DNA of 64,000 nucleotides from Iris pallida (Eukaryota; Streptophyta; Magnoliopsida; Asparagales; Iridaceae). Below, in pieces: positions 11,418-22,333 of the stretch; positions within the stretch are counted from its first letter, which is position 1, and every line of letters begins with the position of its first letter. The stretch is from NCBI GenBank assembly GCA_029216955.1, contig JANAVB010044017.1, forward strand, positions 186,001 through 250,000, read 5' to 3'. Both the position numbers and the translations under genes were made by a program. The notes under the pieces were generated by a model. That model was not told the origin of the DNA. It was given only the letters and a program-made list of their open reading frames with translations, and did no database searches.

Positions 11418-12813
11418 ATTAGTAACTAAGTATTTATTGTTGTAGCTCTCGTCCCTTTGCATGCATAAGTGATCTTAACAAGATTTAATGTAACTAAGGG
11501 TTTTTATTTTGCATAGGTTCAAGGATTAATTTGTTTGAACTTTTCTTCCATCAATAAATATTTATATTTTTACAATCAATTTGTTGAACCAAAAGGGTTT
11601 TAATTTAAGTAAATTGCATTTACAATAGATGTCCTAACTCGAGTCTCAATGCAATCTGTTGCGTTTGGGTGAGTTACTTGGCAAACCATCCGGTTTGATT
11701 CATACTTCATCCTATATTTTGTCTGGCTACCCTTTTGGAACCTTAATTGTCATGTGTGCCGGAAGAAACATACTTTGTTGAGTAAGCTGTATGGCTACAT
11801 TATGTCCTTTTTTCAAAATCCTATGTTTCTGCACCTGCAACCTGCAAAACTACTTGGTTGAAATGGTTGGTTCTATTTGATCTATTATTAGCTCTTTTAT
11901 GATGTTTGCAATTATTTGCAATTTAGTTTACTTCGTGAAAACACGTTCATGTTACCTAGTCCACAAACTGTCAGATTTTGGTTGAGCTTAATATCCCAAC
12001 ATGTTTCCAACCCATCCTGATCCCAATCCTAACCTCGTTTCTTTGCCGACATGGACATGCTCTTCTCTATAGTTGTGCAACCGACAAGACAGTCTTTGTT
12101 CAGAAAAAAAAAAACTTATTTTTGCTCTTAAAATGTAGCAATTTATGATTTTAAATTTTAAAGAAAAATGATAATAACTTAAGAAAATGAAATTAAAAAA
12201 ATTAAAATATTTTCTATGTTCTTAATCATTTTATAGTCTCAACTAACCTAGGCTATGTTGAAAGTGGGTATTGCGAAATTAAGAAAAATTTCCCTAATAA
12301 AATAAGTTTAAAGTCAATTTTGTGATTCCAAAGGAAAATAAGTTTTATTTTGGGACCTTACGGGAATTTTCCAAAAGAATAATTTGGTACCAGAGGTTTC
12401 TCGAATTTTGAACCAGAAAATTTAGGGATTGGCTTCCATTCATTAGATAGATGCTAAATGATCCCTTTTCTTGTTTGGTTCATAATAACATGGGGCTATT
12501 TTATTAAATAAGAGATGTAATGCACTATTTTTTTAAATGAAGAAAGTGTCGGTTACTTTGAAAATTTCCTTTTTATAATTTGTTACTTTACATTGGATGA
12601 ACAGATGTCCTGAGTCTCGAGTTAATTTACAGTCCTCTTCTGGAATCCCCAAGATCCAAAATCTTTTTTTGGAACCTCTGATTTATTACAATGGGTCTTT
12701 GAGACCAACAGTTTGAGAAATGGAACCTCTGTAAATTCCAATATCTCATTTTTTTTGTGCGCCAGTCAAGCATGGGGATACTTCTGCCATATTGTCCTAT
12801 ATTTGTTTTACAG
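11418..12813. other. AT-rich DNA upstream of the exon at 12814
   Basis: I find no exon with recognisable coding signal. If the gene ending at 13376 is intact, this would hold introns or the breakpoint that removed its earlier exons. A pyrimidine tract and 'tttacag' at 12805-12813 make a good splice acceptor at its right end. Confidence 0.35.
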
Positions 12814-13376
12814 TTAAAAGTGAGGCCAGGAATCTTGCTTGGTTTTATGATCTTCGAAGAAACACACTTGACCATTTTCTTTGGCTTCTATGAAGGGTTA
12901 AAAAGGACACTTCGAAGACTGAAATGAAGTCCGAGCCTGCTGCTCCAATCACCCGACGTGGCGAAAGGTTCGAAAGTTTCCCACCTGAACAAAGGAACGT
13001 AAAGAATCTCGAGAGGAAGGAGCACCGAGCTGAACTTGAGAAATCTGAGATGATTTCATGGAGGAATGACAACCGAAGAAACACCAGGGAGATCGAGAAG
13101 CCAGTGGAGCGGCGGGAAGAGCCTGACAAATGGCACAAGTCTGCGGTTGAGCAACCAAAGCCCGAGGCCCCAGTGCTTGGGCCTCGACACGGTAAAGCTG
13201 CCTCGGCATTGGAGCTTGCCCAAGCATTCTCAAGGTCAACGTCGGGTACCCAGCCAGACAACCGCGTCCCCAGCCAGAGGAGTCTGCCTACCAGGCCACA
13301 AGTGCCCTTCTCCCGGCTGACGGACGCTAGGGAGATTCACCCAGGCCCCAAGCAGAGGCAGATCAATGGTTATTAA
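12814..13376 (+). pseudogene. C-terminal exon of a conserved-looking plant protein, one in-frame stop
   Basis: An acceptor (pyrimidine-rich, 'tttacag') ends at 12813. From there one frame runs to TAA at 13374-13376. It reads KSEARNLAWFYDLRRN, then meets a TGA at 12891-12893, then continues in the same frame. The later part is hydrophilic and charged: ITRRGERFESFPPEQRN, a K/E/R-rich middle, ALELAQAFSRSTSG, and the end RPQVPFSRL...QRQINGY. The continuous frame on both sides of the TGA suggests a real exon with a nonsense change (CGA to TGA fits). Alternatively a shorter exon starts after 'tatgaag' near 12896. The tail resembles conserved C-termini of plant proteins annotated as translation-initiation-factor related, but I am not sure of that family. 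No upstream exon is found. Confidence 0.5.
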
Positions 13377-13998
13377 TAGATGGGGATAGGATCTATGTTC
13401 TTGAAGCATCCAGTTTCCATATTCACCTATTATATATTTAATCCAAAGGTGGTCGGCAGATTCCTTTCTTGGAAGGAAATTGTGTGGGTTGAGGTTTTAC
13501 GACTGAAACAAAGTGCAGTGGGTAGAAAAAGGGAAATCCATTCAGTCTGTACATCTTGATGAGGGGACAGGATGTATATTGATTCATGGGATGTGGACTG
13601 CCATAACATTTCTGTGATTGTATCAGCACTGCAGCGATATCGGTTCTTGGTGGAGAAGAAAAGGGAATAGTGTCGAGATTAATCATAGAAACCAAAGGCG
13701 TTTATGTTTCAAATACAAATACAACTCTTTTTATTCCATAGTCTACTATTGATTCTCTTCAGCTATGTTTCCATTTGCCATATGAAATTCTCTCCAAGCA
13801 GGTGGTTCTGTATCTGTGTTTGTCTACTGGATTTTATGTCAGATTATAATTGTTGAAAACAAAGTTTTTGGTTGAAACTGTTGAACTTGGAATTCCTTTG
13901 GTTCTATTATACTTACGTGATATGTTTGTTTAACAATTACTAGACACTCTGGTTGGTTTACTACAAGTTAATCAAAATATGAATCATGGTTTGATGAT
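13377..13998. other. Likely 3' flank of the exon above
   Basis: No ORF with motifs is seen. The base composition is gene-flank-like, and possible poly(A) signals such as 'aataca' and 'tatata' occur but none is decisive. Confidence 0.3.
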
Positions 13999-14001
13999 TT
14001 A

Positions 14002-14162
14002 GATCCCGTTTGGTTCAATGTACTGTAATCGTAATCGCAATGCAATTAAATATTTTTTTTTTTCATTTGATTATATTACGATTACATTTGATTATATTAC
14101 GTAATCGCAATGCAATCAAATATTTTTCATTACGATTACATTACAGTGAACCAAACGGGGTC
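14002..14162. mobile_element. Tourist-like (PIF/Harbinger) MITE, 161 bp, TSD TTA
   Basis: The left end GATCCCGTTTGGTTCA and the right end, reverse-complemented GACCCCGTTTGGTTCA, make TIRs that continue into 'gta.tgtaatcg'. The 3-bp direct repeat TTA flanks the element (13999-14001, 14163-14165). Small size, TTA target and a GTTTGGTT-type end fit Tourist-like MITEs. The interior contains repeated 'cgtaatcgcaatgcaat' blocks. Confidence 0.8.
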
Positions 14163-14165
14163 TTA

Positions 14166-15961
14166 ATCTTTTACATATTGTATCGTTCAAATTTGAGCTT
14201 GCAGATTAAACACAAAATTGTTGGGCTCAAATATAAATTCAGTTTCAACCTCCAAAATGATTCAGTAATGTACAGAAACACTATAAGAAAGATGAATGCA
14301 ACAACATGATTTATTTTCACTTCGGCACTGGACAAATCAAAATACAACACAATTAAATATGTCGGCTCAGAATCTTTAATACTAAGCTGAAACTCTAGAA
14401 CATGAAAGCAGTCGGAGCAAGGATCGGCATTGAGAAGTGCCTGCCAGAAACAAAACCGCCCACAGTTAAAGTAAAATCTATAATGCTGAGATTACTGAAG
14501 AAAAATACTTCATTTTTTGTTATGGCTTTCTTCGACTCCATCATTATTAGATTGTCATTAAGTTTAATACTGGCTAGTCACAGAATTAAAATTTTAGATT
14601 ATACTGTCATTTTTAGTTAATACTGGCTAGTCATAGATTTGAAACTTTTAGGTCAGAGGGTGTCCCTGTCCTTCTCTCACTTGACTATTTCTCTGATGTT
14701 TCTACTTAAATTTAATTGATTTTTTAGTTATTATATCATCAAAATATTACTTATGTGACTTCACCTGATAGTTATGCAACTACCATCATTTTCAATAGGA
14801 TGGAAGGTTCGGAAGTACGGGAGTGTAAGGGGGTCTGCTTGGTACCGGTGTTTTCATCGGTTTTGGAATATTTTTGAACTGACGATTTATGAAAACCTTG
14901 CTTGTCAAATTTTTTGAGGTACTGATTTTTGTCGGCTCAAAAATCCAAAAAAAATCGGTATAATATAATTCTGGGTGACTTTATAAACACCAAAATCGGT
15001 AGGTTTTGAGAAGTTTTGTTATTTTATTCCATTTATATTCTAACAAAAAAATTATAATTATAACGATATCCTACCCTATTTAGTTCCCGCTCGTTAGTGA
15101 ATTATCAAGAATGGATTAGACTGGTTTAAAAATCGCACTTAAAAACTACCCAAAAATGAATCCCTCATAACCACTCATACTCGTACTCTAAAAATACCTC
15201 ATAACCACAACCCATACAATTGAAACAGATTTAAGAAATAAATAGAATATTACTAGCTATTTTTTTTTAAAAAAATATTAGAGATTTAAGAAGATAGATA
15301 CTAATTTAAGGAACAAATAAGAATAATTTAAAAATAAAAATCTGTATAAAAAATTGTAGGTGCAGCGAATTCCAAACTTGTCTATGTAGCTCCGTCCATC
15401 ACCTCAGCCCAATTCAGCGCGAGTTTCTGGTTCTGTCTTTGGCTTTGAACTTTTGTATCCAGTTATTGCATATTAATTTCATAGTTATTTTTGTATGACT
15501 TAATTTATTGATATACTATGAATGAAGTTTGGCTGGGATCTCTTTGATCCCATTCTTTGTCTAGAAATTAGAATAAGATGAAATGTTTTTTATTAAATAT
15601 ATAATATAGTAAGGACCGATTCTTTCCCTCCATAATACCTAAAACCAATAAATTTATCTAATTTTCATGGTATAAAACATTGTTTCTTTACTGTTATGTA
15701 CTTTCTTATTTCTTATTAAAAGCTTCCCTTAAATAGCAAAAAAACTTTACAAGAATTTCCCAAATTGTGTTAATAATATGAGTCGAAAAAGAAGAACACA
15801 ATTCTCCATAGGTTTGCCCATAAGATATTAAAAACCCAAAAAGTGAAATAAAAATATCTATTCAGTAATTACTAATGTTCGAATATTTTTATCGGATATT
15901 ACTTGAAGTGGGACCCACTAACTATATATATATATATAGAGAGAGAGAGGTTTGGATATAC
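14166..15961. other. AT-rich intergenic DNA
   Basis: A small direct duplication of 'taatactggctagtca' occurs near 14570 and 14620. A sequence with 'ggtctgcttggtaccggt' near 14832 may be half of another MITE, but I could not find its partner end. No gene is supported. Confidence 0.35.
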
Positions 15962-16285
15962 TCACCGGAGATTATCACTGTCCGAGCGAGCCCGGACGAC
16001 GGACGCCGGCTTCCTCCGCGGCGGTGGGGTCGGCTTCGCCGACGCGCCGCGCCGCACGGCGGTCCGCGACTTCGCTGCCAGCGCGGCGTCCTCCGATATC
16101 GCGCCGAGCGACGGCCTCCACGCCGCCGACGTGGAGGACGATCGGCGCAGGGGAGCCTCCGTCTTGACCGACCGGCGCGCCGGCTCTTCGGCGTCTCGCC
16201 GGACCGTCGCCGGATACGGCTCGTCTTCCTCCTCCGGCGGTGATGCTCTTCCTCCGGCGCATGATACGAACCCTAGAAGCTTCAT
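15962..16285 (-). CDS. Small GC-rich plant protein ORF, possibly a first exon (107 codons)
   Basis: This is a sharply GC-rich island in AT-rich DNA, open on the minus strand from ATG at 16285 to TGA at 15962. The product is small and rich in Ser, Arg, Ala and Pro. It starts MKLLGFVSCAGG, has an acidic patch (PPEEEDEPYP), a Ser-rich stretch and the core AAWRPSLGAISEDAA, and a basic tail (PTPPPRRKPASVVRARS). The W(R/K)PSL..I.ED core resembles small uncharacterised plant proteins (At3g52710/At2g36220 type, from memory and weak). The stop overlaps a strong splice-donor context (CGGTGAGTA at about 15958-15966, minus strand), so this may be exon 1 of a longer gene; I could not find exon 2. Overlapping frames on both strands reflect the GC content. 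Confidence 0.5.
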   Translation of the reverse strand: MKLLGFVSCAGGRASPPEEEDEPYPATVRRDAEEPARRSVKTEAPLRRSSSTSAAWRPSLGAISEDAALAAKSRTAVRRGASAKPTPPPRRKPASVVRARSDSDNLR

Positions 16286-16321
16286 CTCTGCGTCTCTCCA
16301 GGAAAAAAGATGAAGGTTTGT

Positions 16322-16332
16322 GTATATATATA
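16322..16332 (-). promoter_or_regulatory. Possible TATA box for the minus-strand ORF at 16285
   Basis: The minus strand reads CTATATATACA about 40 bases upstream of the ATG at 16285. That would give a very short 5' leader, so this is a weak call. TATA-like runs are common in the AT-rich flank. Confidence 0.25.
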
Positions 16333-17340
16333 GTGAGAGGACGAACTAGAATTAATTAATTTAGATTTGGAGGGTTATTTTCGTAATCAATGTTACGGAT
16401 AGCTGAGCAACAACCGCCAGCTGGACCTTCTTTTTTTCCTTTTCCCTACAACTGGATACCCAAACTGCTGCTCCCACGTTGTCTTTCCTATCTTCTTCTT
16501 CCTCTCTTCTTATTATGGGTTAGGGTGCATTAACTAACCATATGTTTTACACATATTACACAGGTCACTCCTGATTTAAAACTAATTTTCTATTTTTTAA
16601 GACAAACAATAAAAATTATAACACTAACTATTTCTATTTTTTAACTTTTTCCTAAAGGAGGAATGATCAGTATAATTAATTTAAAAGTAGAGATAATTCG
16701 TGTTATAAACCCAAAACTTAGAAATAGTTAATGTAAATAATCCTTCTACTTTTTGTATAAAAACTAATAACAACCATCCCTATGGTTAATAAAATTTGTA
16801 AAGAAGAGGAATATTGAGTGTAATTATTTTTGGAATAGAGTTAATCCCTATAATACTCATGAAACACAGGAAATGTCAATATAACTAACCCTTTTGTTAT
16901 ACTAGTAACCAGTAACGTGCACGTGCAAATCAGCATAAAAAAATTGTTAAAATTTTTTAGTTAGAACTTTGAATATATATTTAATGTAGTTAGTTTAAAT
17001 ATAATTTAAATATTAAATATATTTTAATTAAAAATTATTCTTTGTAAAAGTTAAGATATATGTTTAGATAATATCATATAGTTCGTTTAAATATAGTTTA
17101 GTTATTGAACATATTTTAATTAAAGATTGAACTATGAATATATGTTTAGATAATACCATATAGTTTATATATAAAATATAATTTAAATGTGGATTATTTT
17201 TAAATTAAATTTGTTATATATATATATATATACTTATAAAATTTTGGATATATGTTTAGTTAGTTGTAAGGATTTTAAGTTCTTTTTACAGTTAGTTATA
17301 AGGATTTTAATTATTTTTATCTGAGTATATAGATATATAT
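16333..17340. other. AT-rich intergenic DNA
   Basis: Low-complexity TA-rich sequence, with degenerate direct repeats of 'atatgtttagataat.ccatatagtt' near 17050-17165. No gene is seen. Confidence 0.4.
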
Positions 17341-17694
17341 GAGTAATACTATTCGTACATCCAAAATGTCCTTCCAAACTATCCTTCTTATGTGGCATCC
17401 GACGTGTCAGCTGACATGAGAAATTTTAACCCAAGAATTAATTACCCAATTTTCTAATATTAATGTTAATATTAATATTAATATTAATATTAATTTTAGT
17501 TTTAATTTAAATGTTAATATTAATTTGATTTTAACCTTTAATGTCAATTTTAATATTAATTTCAGTTTTAATATTAATTTTAGTTTTAATTTTAAAATTT
17601 GTATTGTCATGGCTGTCATGTCAGACGACACGTAAGCTACTACATAAAGAGGGATACTTTGAAGGGATATGTTGGAGGGACAAATAGTAATTTT
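17341..17694. mobile_element. MITE with degenerate TIRs and a TTAATA-rich core
   Basis: The left end ('gtaatactattcgtac', then 'tccttccaaactatcct' and 'gtgtcagctgacat') pairs with the reverse complement of the right end ('attactatttgtcc', 'tcccttcaaagtatccc', 'gtgtcgtctgacat'). The core at about 17455-17600 is a degenerate (TTAATA)n array. The TSD is not clear, so the exact ends and superfamily are uncertain. Confidence 0.65.
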
Positions 17695-18088
17695 CTTTTG
17701 ATATACATAAGACACGTAATTTATTATAATAATTTAATTTTTTTTATTAATTAGTGCGTAATATACAAACGGCTTGGAGATCAGCCATCCAAGCCGCAAT
17801 ATAATCGTAGAGATTTTCTTATTGATATAGTGTAGTATTTGTCAAAGAGACTAAAACAAATCAAGTGTGGTATCAAAAAAGATGAACCAAGAGAACCAAA
17901 GAAAATATGGAACTAATCGAGAACGGAGCCAAGAGTTTTAAATTTACCCTGGGCTGAAATTAAAATATATTAAAAAAAAATCAACAGAAAAACTATTTCT
18001 TATAATGCCATCATAATCCAAATGTCTGATTCAAATATCATTTTCCAACAAAATAAATATCAAATGACATAGCATGAATTTCATAAGT

Positions 18089-21000
18089 TGTGAGCACCCT
18101 GAAATTCGGGTTGATTTTTTTTAAAATTTTCCGATTGATTTAGTTTTAATAAATAATTTATTCTGTTATTTTTTTTCTTAAGTGTACTTTCCTGTGCCAT
18201 TAATATTTGGAGTGTCAAGGATGTTCAACTCTGGAAACCTTCTTCATGAGTTTTGAAGTGGACACGATTGCCTTCATGACAGTATATAGTGTCCCATCCA
18301 AACTTGTTCCCTTGTACTCTTTTTGCTTCGCTGAACTTCGGGTCGAATTAGACCATTAATTAATTTTCCCACTCTTTTCTTTGATCATTTTTAGCACGTT
18401 ACCGTGACTTTTCATTTGGGAGCACAAGACCAGTCAGTTTCTTGAAACCAACTCATCATGCATGATCTACTCGAGACACTCTTCACCCTTGACCTTCGTG
18501 TCCTACTCAGACACGCCATTTTGTGCTCCAATTGCTTCGCACAACTTTCCTGACACGTGACCCGATTTTATTTTACCCCACGGTGTCACATTTATTTTCC
18601 AACTTGATTTGTGGGTACCCTGTCGACCAAAACCTGTCAGCCCCAATTATGGACATGGCCCACATTGAGCCTACTACCCATCCAATACTTGTGTCCCATT
18701 TATTGGAATCCTTATGTGCTACTTATTTATCCATGATCATCGACACCTATTTTTAATTCGATTATTTCGTAGTGTCTGGTTTTGACCCAATTCGGCTCCA
18801 CCAAGTCCAGCTCAGCTTCGTGCTACCCTCCATCGGGACATCCTCATTTTTTCGTGTCCAAAAATAATATTCAATACCTACCTTTCTATTTCGAATATTG
18901 AGTGTAATTTCCATTGATTTTAAATCCCAAATAAATCCATTCCCCCCTAATTAATTTCCACCCTTGATTTTTCCCTCAATCCATCATCACCATTTATTTC
19001 CATCACACTCACAAATTTCCCCCCACAGCTACAAGTAGGCCGACCCTAACTTTAATGTAGAACAACTTTTCCCCCTCTCTCTCCTCCAATTTATTATAAT
19101 TCCTTATCATCAACTCTCACTCTCTCTCTCTTCCTAAACTATTGCACAGCACCCATTTTTCCCATGCCGAGCCCAGCCATTCTTGGCCGAACCCCGAGCT
19201 TACTACCACACCACCACCGTCGTGGCCTGGCCGAGCTCGGCCGGCCACCACCGCACCACCTCTCATCCTCCCCCTCCATCTCCAGCTCCTCCTCCACTTC
19301 CTCCATACAAAACCGCGACCACCATCATCATCTGAATCACCACCATCTCCTCCACCAACACCCCCGTGCGCCGTCGCCACGTTCGCTGCGCCACCCCGCG
19401 CGCCGCCGCGCGCATCACAGCAGCAAGCGACAGCAGTTGAGGCACCAAAGTTGGTCGGCTTGGCGCGCGTACAGCGTCGCCGCCGGCGCCACAGCCGCCG
19501 TGGCCGGCGGGGACAACCCCACATGGCCGGGCGCACCCTAGGCTATCCTCTCATGGCGGCCACCGTCCTCCGGGATGCGCCGTCGAGGCGATTCGTGCAT
19601 TTTGCACGACGTCCCGCCGTGACGAGCTCGAAAACGAGGCTGAATACGCGTTCCGTCGTAGCAACTTCGCGTACATTTTTTCGAAAATCCTACCGTTGGA
19701 TCGGCGATTTCTTCGCTCCGTCACAATCTCGGTATATCCACCTTCACTCCTGTCAATTTTCAACCGTTGATTTTATCGTTTGATGCCTCAAAACCGGCCA
19801 CCAAGTTGACCGTTTAAATTGTATTAAATTTGGACAGTTTTGCGGGGCCAACTTCGTCAGCTTGTATCTCCTCCACCGCAGCTCCGTTTGGCATGCTACC
19901 AGTTCTTGTTCGAAGCTGGTATAACCCTCTTGCTACCCCTCTAGTTTTGTTTCATTGTGAGCTTGTTTGATTGGTTGAATTCGACGCCAAAGTTGGCCGT
20001 CCGAATTCGTAATTTCCAACTTGTAAAATTCCATTTTTGAACACGGGACTCCAGATTTCATTTCGGACACCACCATTAGACTCGTGGCGTCGTTCTGACA
20101 TGTTTTCATATAAAATTTGTTAGATTTGGAGAACGTAGGCCCTGGCACGTTTTTCGGTGCAAAGTGGGTCCCACATCCTGGGTCAACGGGACTTTTTGAC
20201 GCCGGCTCATCGGAATCCAATTCCGGAGATACCGTTGAGTTTGTATCGTCATTTTAGACTCATTGACATATAATTTGCTAGGTTTTTGTGGACATTGGAT
20301 TCGGCACGTATTTCGGTGCAAGTCGGATACCAATATCCGGGTCAACGGGTTATTTTGAGATCGGCTCATCGGAATCCAATTCCGGATATACCGTTGAGTT
20401 CGTATCGTCATTCTGGACTCGTTGACATGTAGTTTGCTGAGTTTTGAGAACTTTGGCTCCGGCACGCATTTTCGTGCAAACCGAAATTCTAAGTTCTGGT
20501 CAACGGACCAAATTGAGATCGGGTCAACGGAATCCAATTCTGGAGATACCGTTGGGTTCGTATCGTCATTTTGGTTTCGTGAACATATAATTTATTATAT
20601 TTTATAGACTTGTTTTCTTGCACGTATTTCGGTGCAAAACGGCTCCGACACGGACACCGTTTTGACCCAAAATTACCTTTTTGCCCTTGTGTCCAAATTG
20701 GACCGATGGGTAGGCTATCATAGCTAATTTGACCATTTTGGACACGTTGGCGATGTTTATTTCATCGTCCGACAATGTTTGTTGATAATTTCTCTGAGTT
20801 TAACCTTTTAATAATTTATTAATAATTAATTCTTATTTCGGGATTAGTACAACGAAACTAAGCTCAGCCAATTCCAGCGATCTCATATCGCTGAAATTGA
20901 CAAGATGGACACGTGGAACATTATAATAAGATTATTAACTTTACTGTTAATCATCTTATCTCGATTTGCATGTCGTAAGTTTCGACGTACGAATAACGAA

Positions 21001-22333
21001 GTACACCTTTTATCTTTAATAATTAGACTAGAATTAACCCTGTTGACCAGAGTTGACCAGTTGACCCAAAGTCAACTGTGAGCCAACACTTGACCTAGTT
21101 TGACTAGATTATTGACCGGAGTTGACCTAGAGTTGTTTTGACTTAGAAGAACTTAGGATAATATAAGTTGCTTGTAGAGATTCATTTATTACAACTTGAA
21201 CACCTTGTAACCTGTGTTGCTTTAAATAGGACTCTGTGGCTTCAGTTGGACCCCTATACCTATCAGCTGTTCAGGTAATCAGGCGAGTACATTCTCTGAT
21301 CATTTCATATCATGTTTAGGATTATATTTCCTGCTTTAGACTATCTTACTTGATGCTGACACGTTGGTAACACGGATTGGTACTATATGGATCCCTTCAT
21401 GAGATGTTATCCCTCTCGGGAGCATCAGATACTTTTGTCATGTGTGTTTCACTTACATCACGTGTCATATGCTTCTATCATCATGAATCTTCGGGAATCA
21501 GCTAGTGACTCATGTACCCTCATGATCACCGAGCCTTCACGAATCAATTCATGAATCACCCTTTATGGGCAACGTAGTATAATCATGAATCTTAACGTAA
21601 CTTGAATGGATCCTTGTGTATTGATTGGGGATGGGGGAGTATAAGTGAACATGTGAATAAATCCAAGTAGTGTAATCATGAATCAATTCCCAGTAGTGTA
21701 ATCATGAATCAGTCCTTAGCTATTCACATGTTTATGCAGTACTCTAAATCACTAGCACTGTCTCTCTTTATATATATATCATAGATATTTACTTACAGTC
21801 TCTCTTTTACATTATGCTATTTCTTCAGATCCTGTATTTTATTCTCTAGCATGATTACATTTCTTTTCCTGTTATGACTTGTTGAGATGTAGTGTGCTCG
21901 CTCCAGTCCTGACTGGACCTGTTGATAAATTTTACAGATATCCTGGAGGTTGCCTGCTAGCCTAGAGGAGACAGTAGAGGTTGTATAGATAGCTAGGGTT
22001 TTGCTTATAGTTTATTTTCTGTCGTCTTGAGTTGTATTTATGGATTACTGTATTTGAGTTTGAGTTGTATTCTGAGTTTGTATCTTAGACACTTAGACTT
22101 CTATCTGTTGTACCTCTTTTGGATTTCATGTTTTATCTATCTTCCATTATGCTCTACCTTAGATGTGATTGAGTTTACATTCTGCTATGTCACCCCCATT
22201 CGGGGAGTATAAACCGTTTAGTCTCATACTGTTGGATGCATTGAGACCTAGGACAGCGTTCTACCGCCGACACTGCGGCGTAGACTGGGCGTTGTTACGT
22301 TCTCGTACCTAACAGTGGGTGCGGGTCGTGACA
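18089..22333 (+). repeat. LTR1 (5' LTR), 4245 bp
   Basis: Bounded TGTGAGCACCC...GTGACA. In order it holds an AT-rich start, a CT-rich leader-like stretch with CTCTCT runs (about 19070-19135), a GC-rich block with open frames (19140-19790), a tandem array of about 158-bp units (20040-20640), a TTGACC-rich stretch (21030-21150), a run of 'aatcatgaatc' motifs (21470-21720), and the R/U5-like end. It shares the right-hand variants of LTR2 but differs from LTR2 and LTR3 in the left half. Confidence 0.93.
20040..20640 (+). repeat. Tandem array of about 158-bp units inside LTR1
   Basis: The units carry 'cggaatccaattc.gga.atacc', 'tcgtatcgtcatt.t', 'catataattt', 'gcacg.atttcggtgcaa' and 'gtcaacgg' in fixed order. 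The 'ggaatccaatt' word recurs at about 20212, 20371 and 20529. Four units of decreasing identity can be seen. Equivalent arrays lie in LTR2 (about 26990-27590) and LTR3 (about 33880-34500). The inferred crossover lies inside it. Confidence 0.8.

Noticed and set aside
14835..15030. Possible half MITE with 'ggtctgcttggtaccggt'
   Set aside because: I could not find the matching end or TSD.
19142..19783. 213-codon open frame in LTR1, also in LTR2 and, shorter, in LTR3
   Set aside because: It lies in the GC-rich part of the LTR and is Pro/Ser/Arg-rich from GC composition. It is broken by a 41-bp deletion in LTR3 and overlaps equally long frames on other phases and strands.
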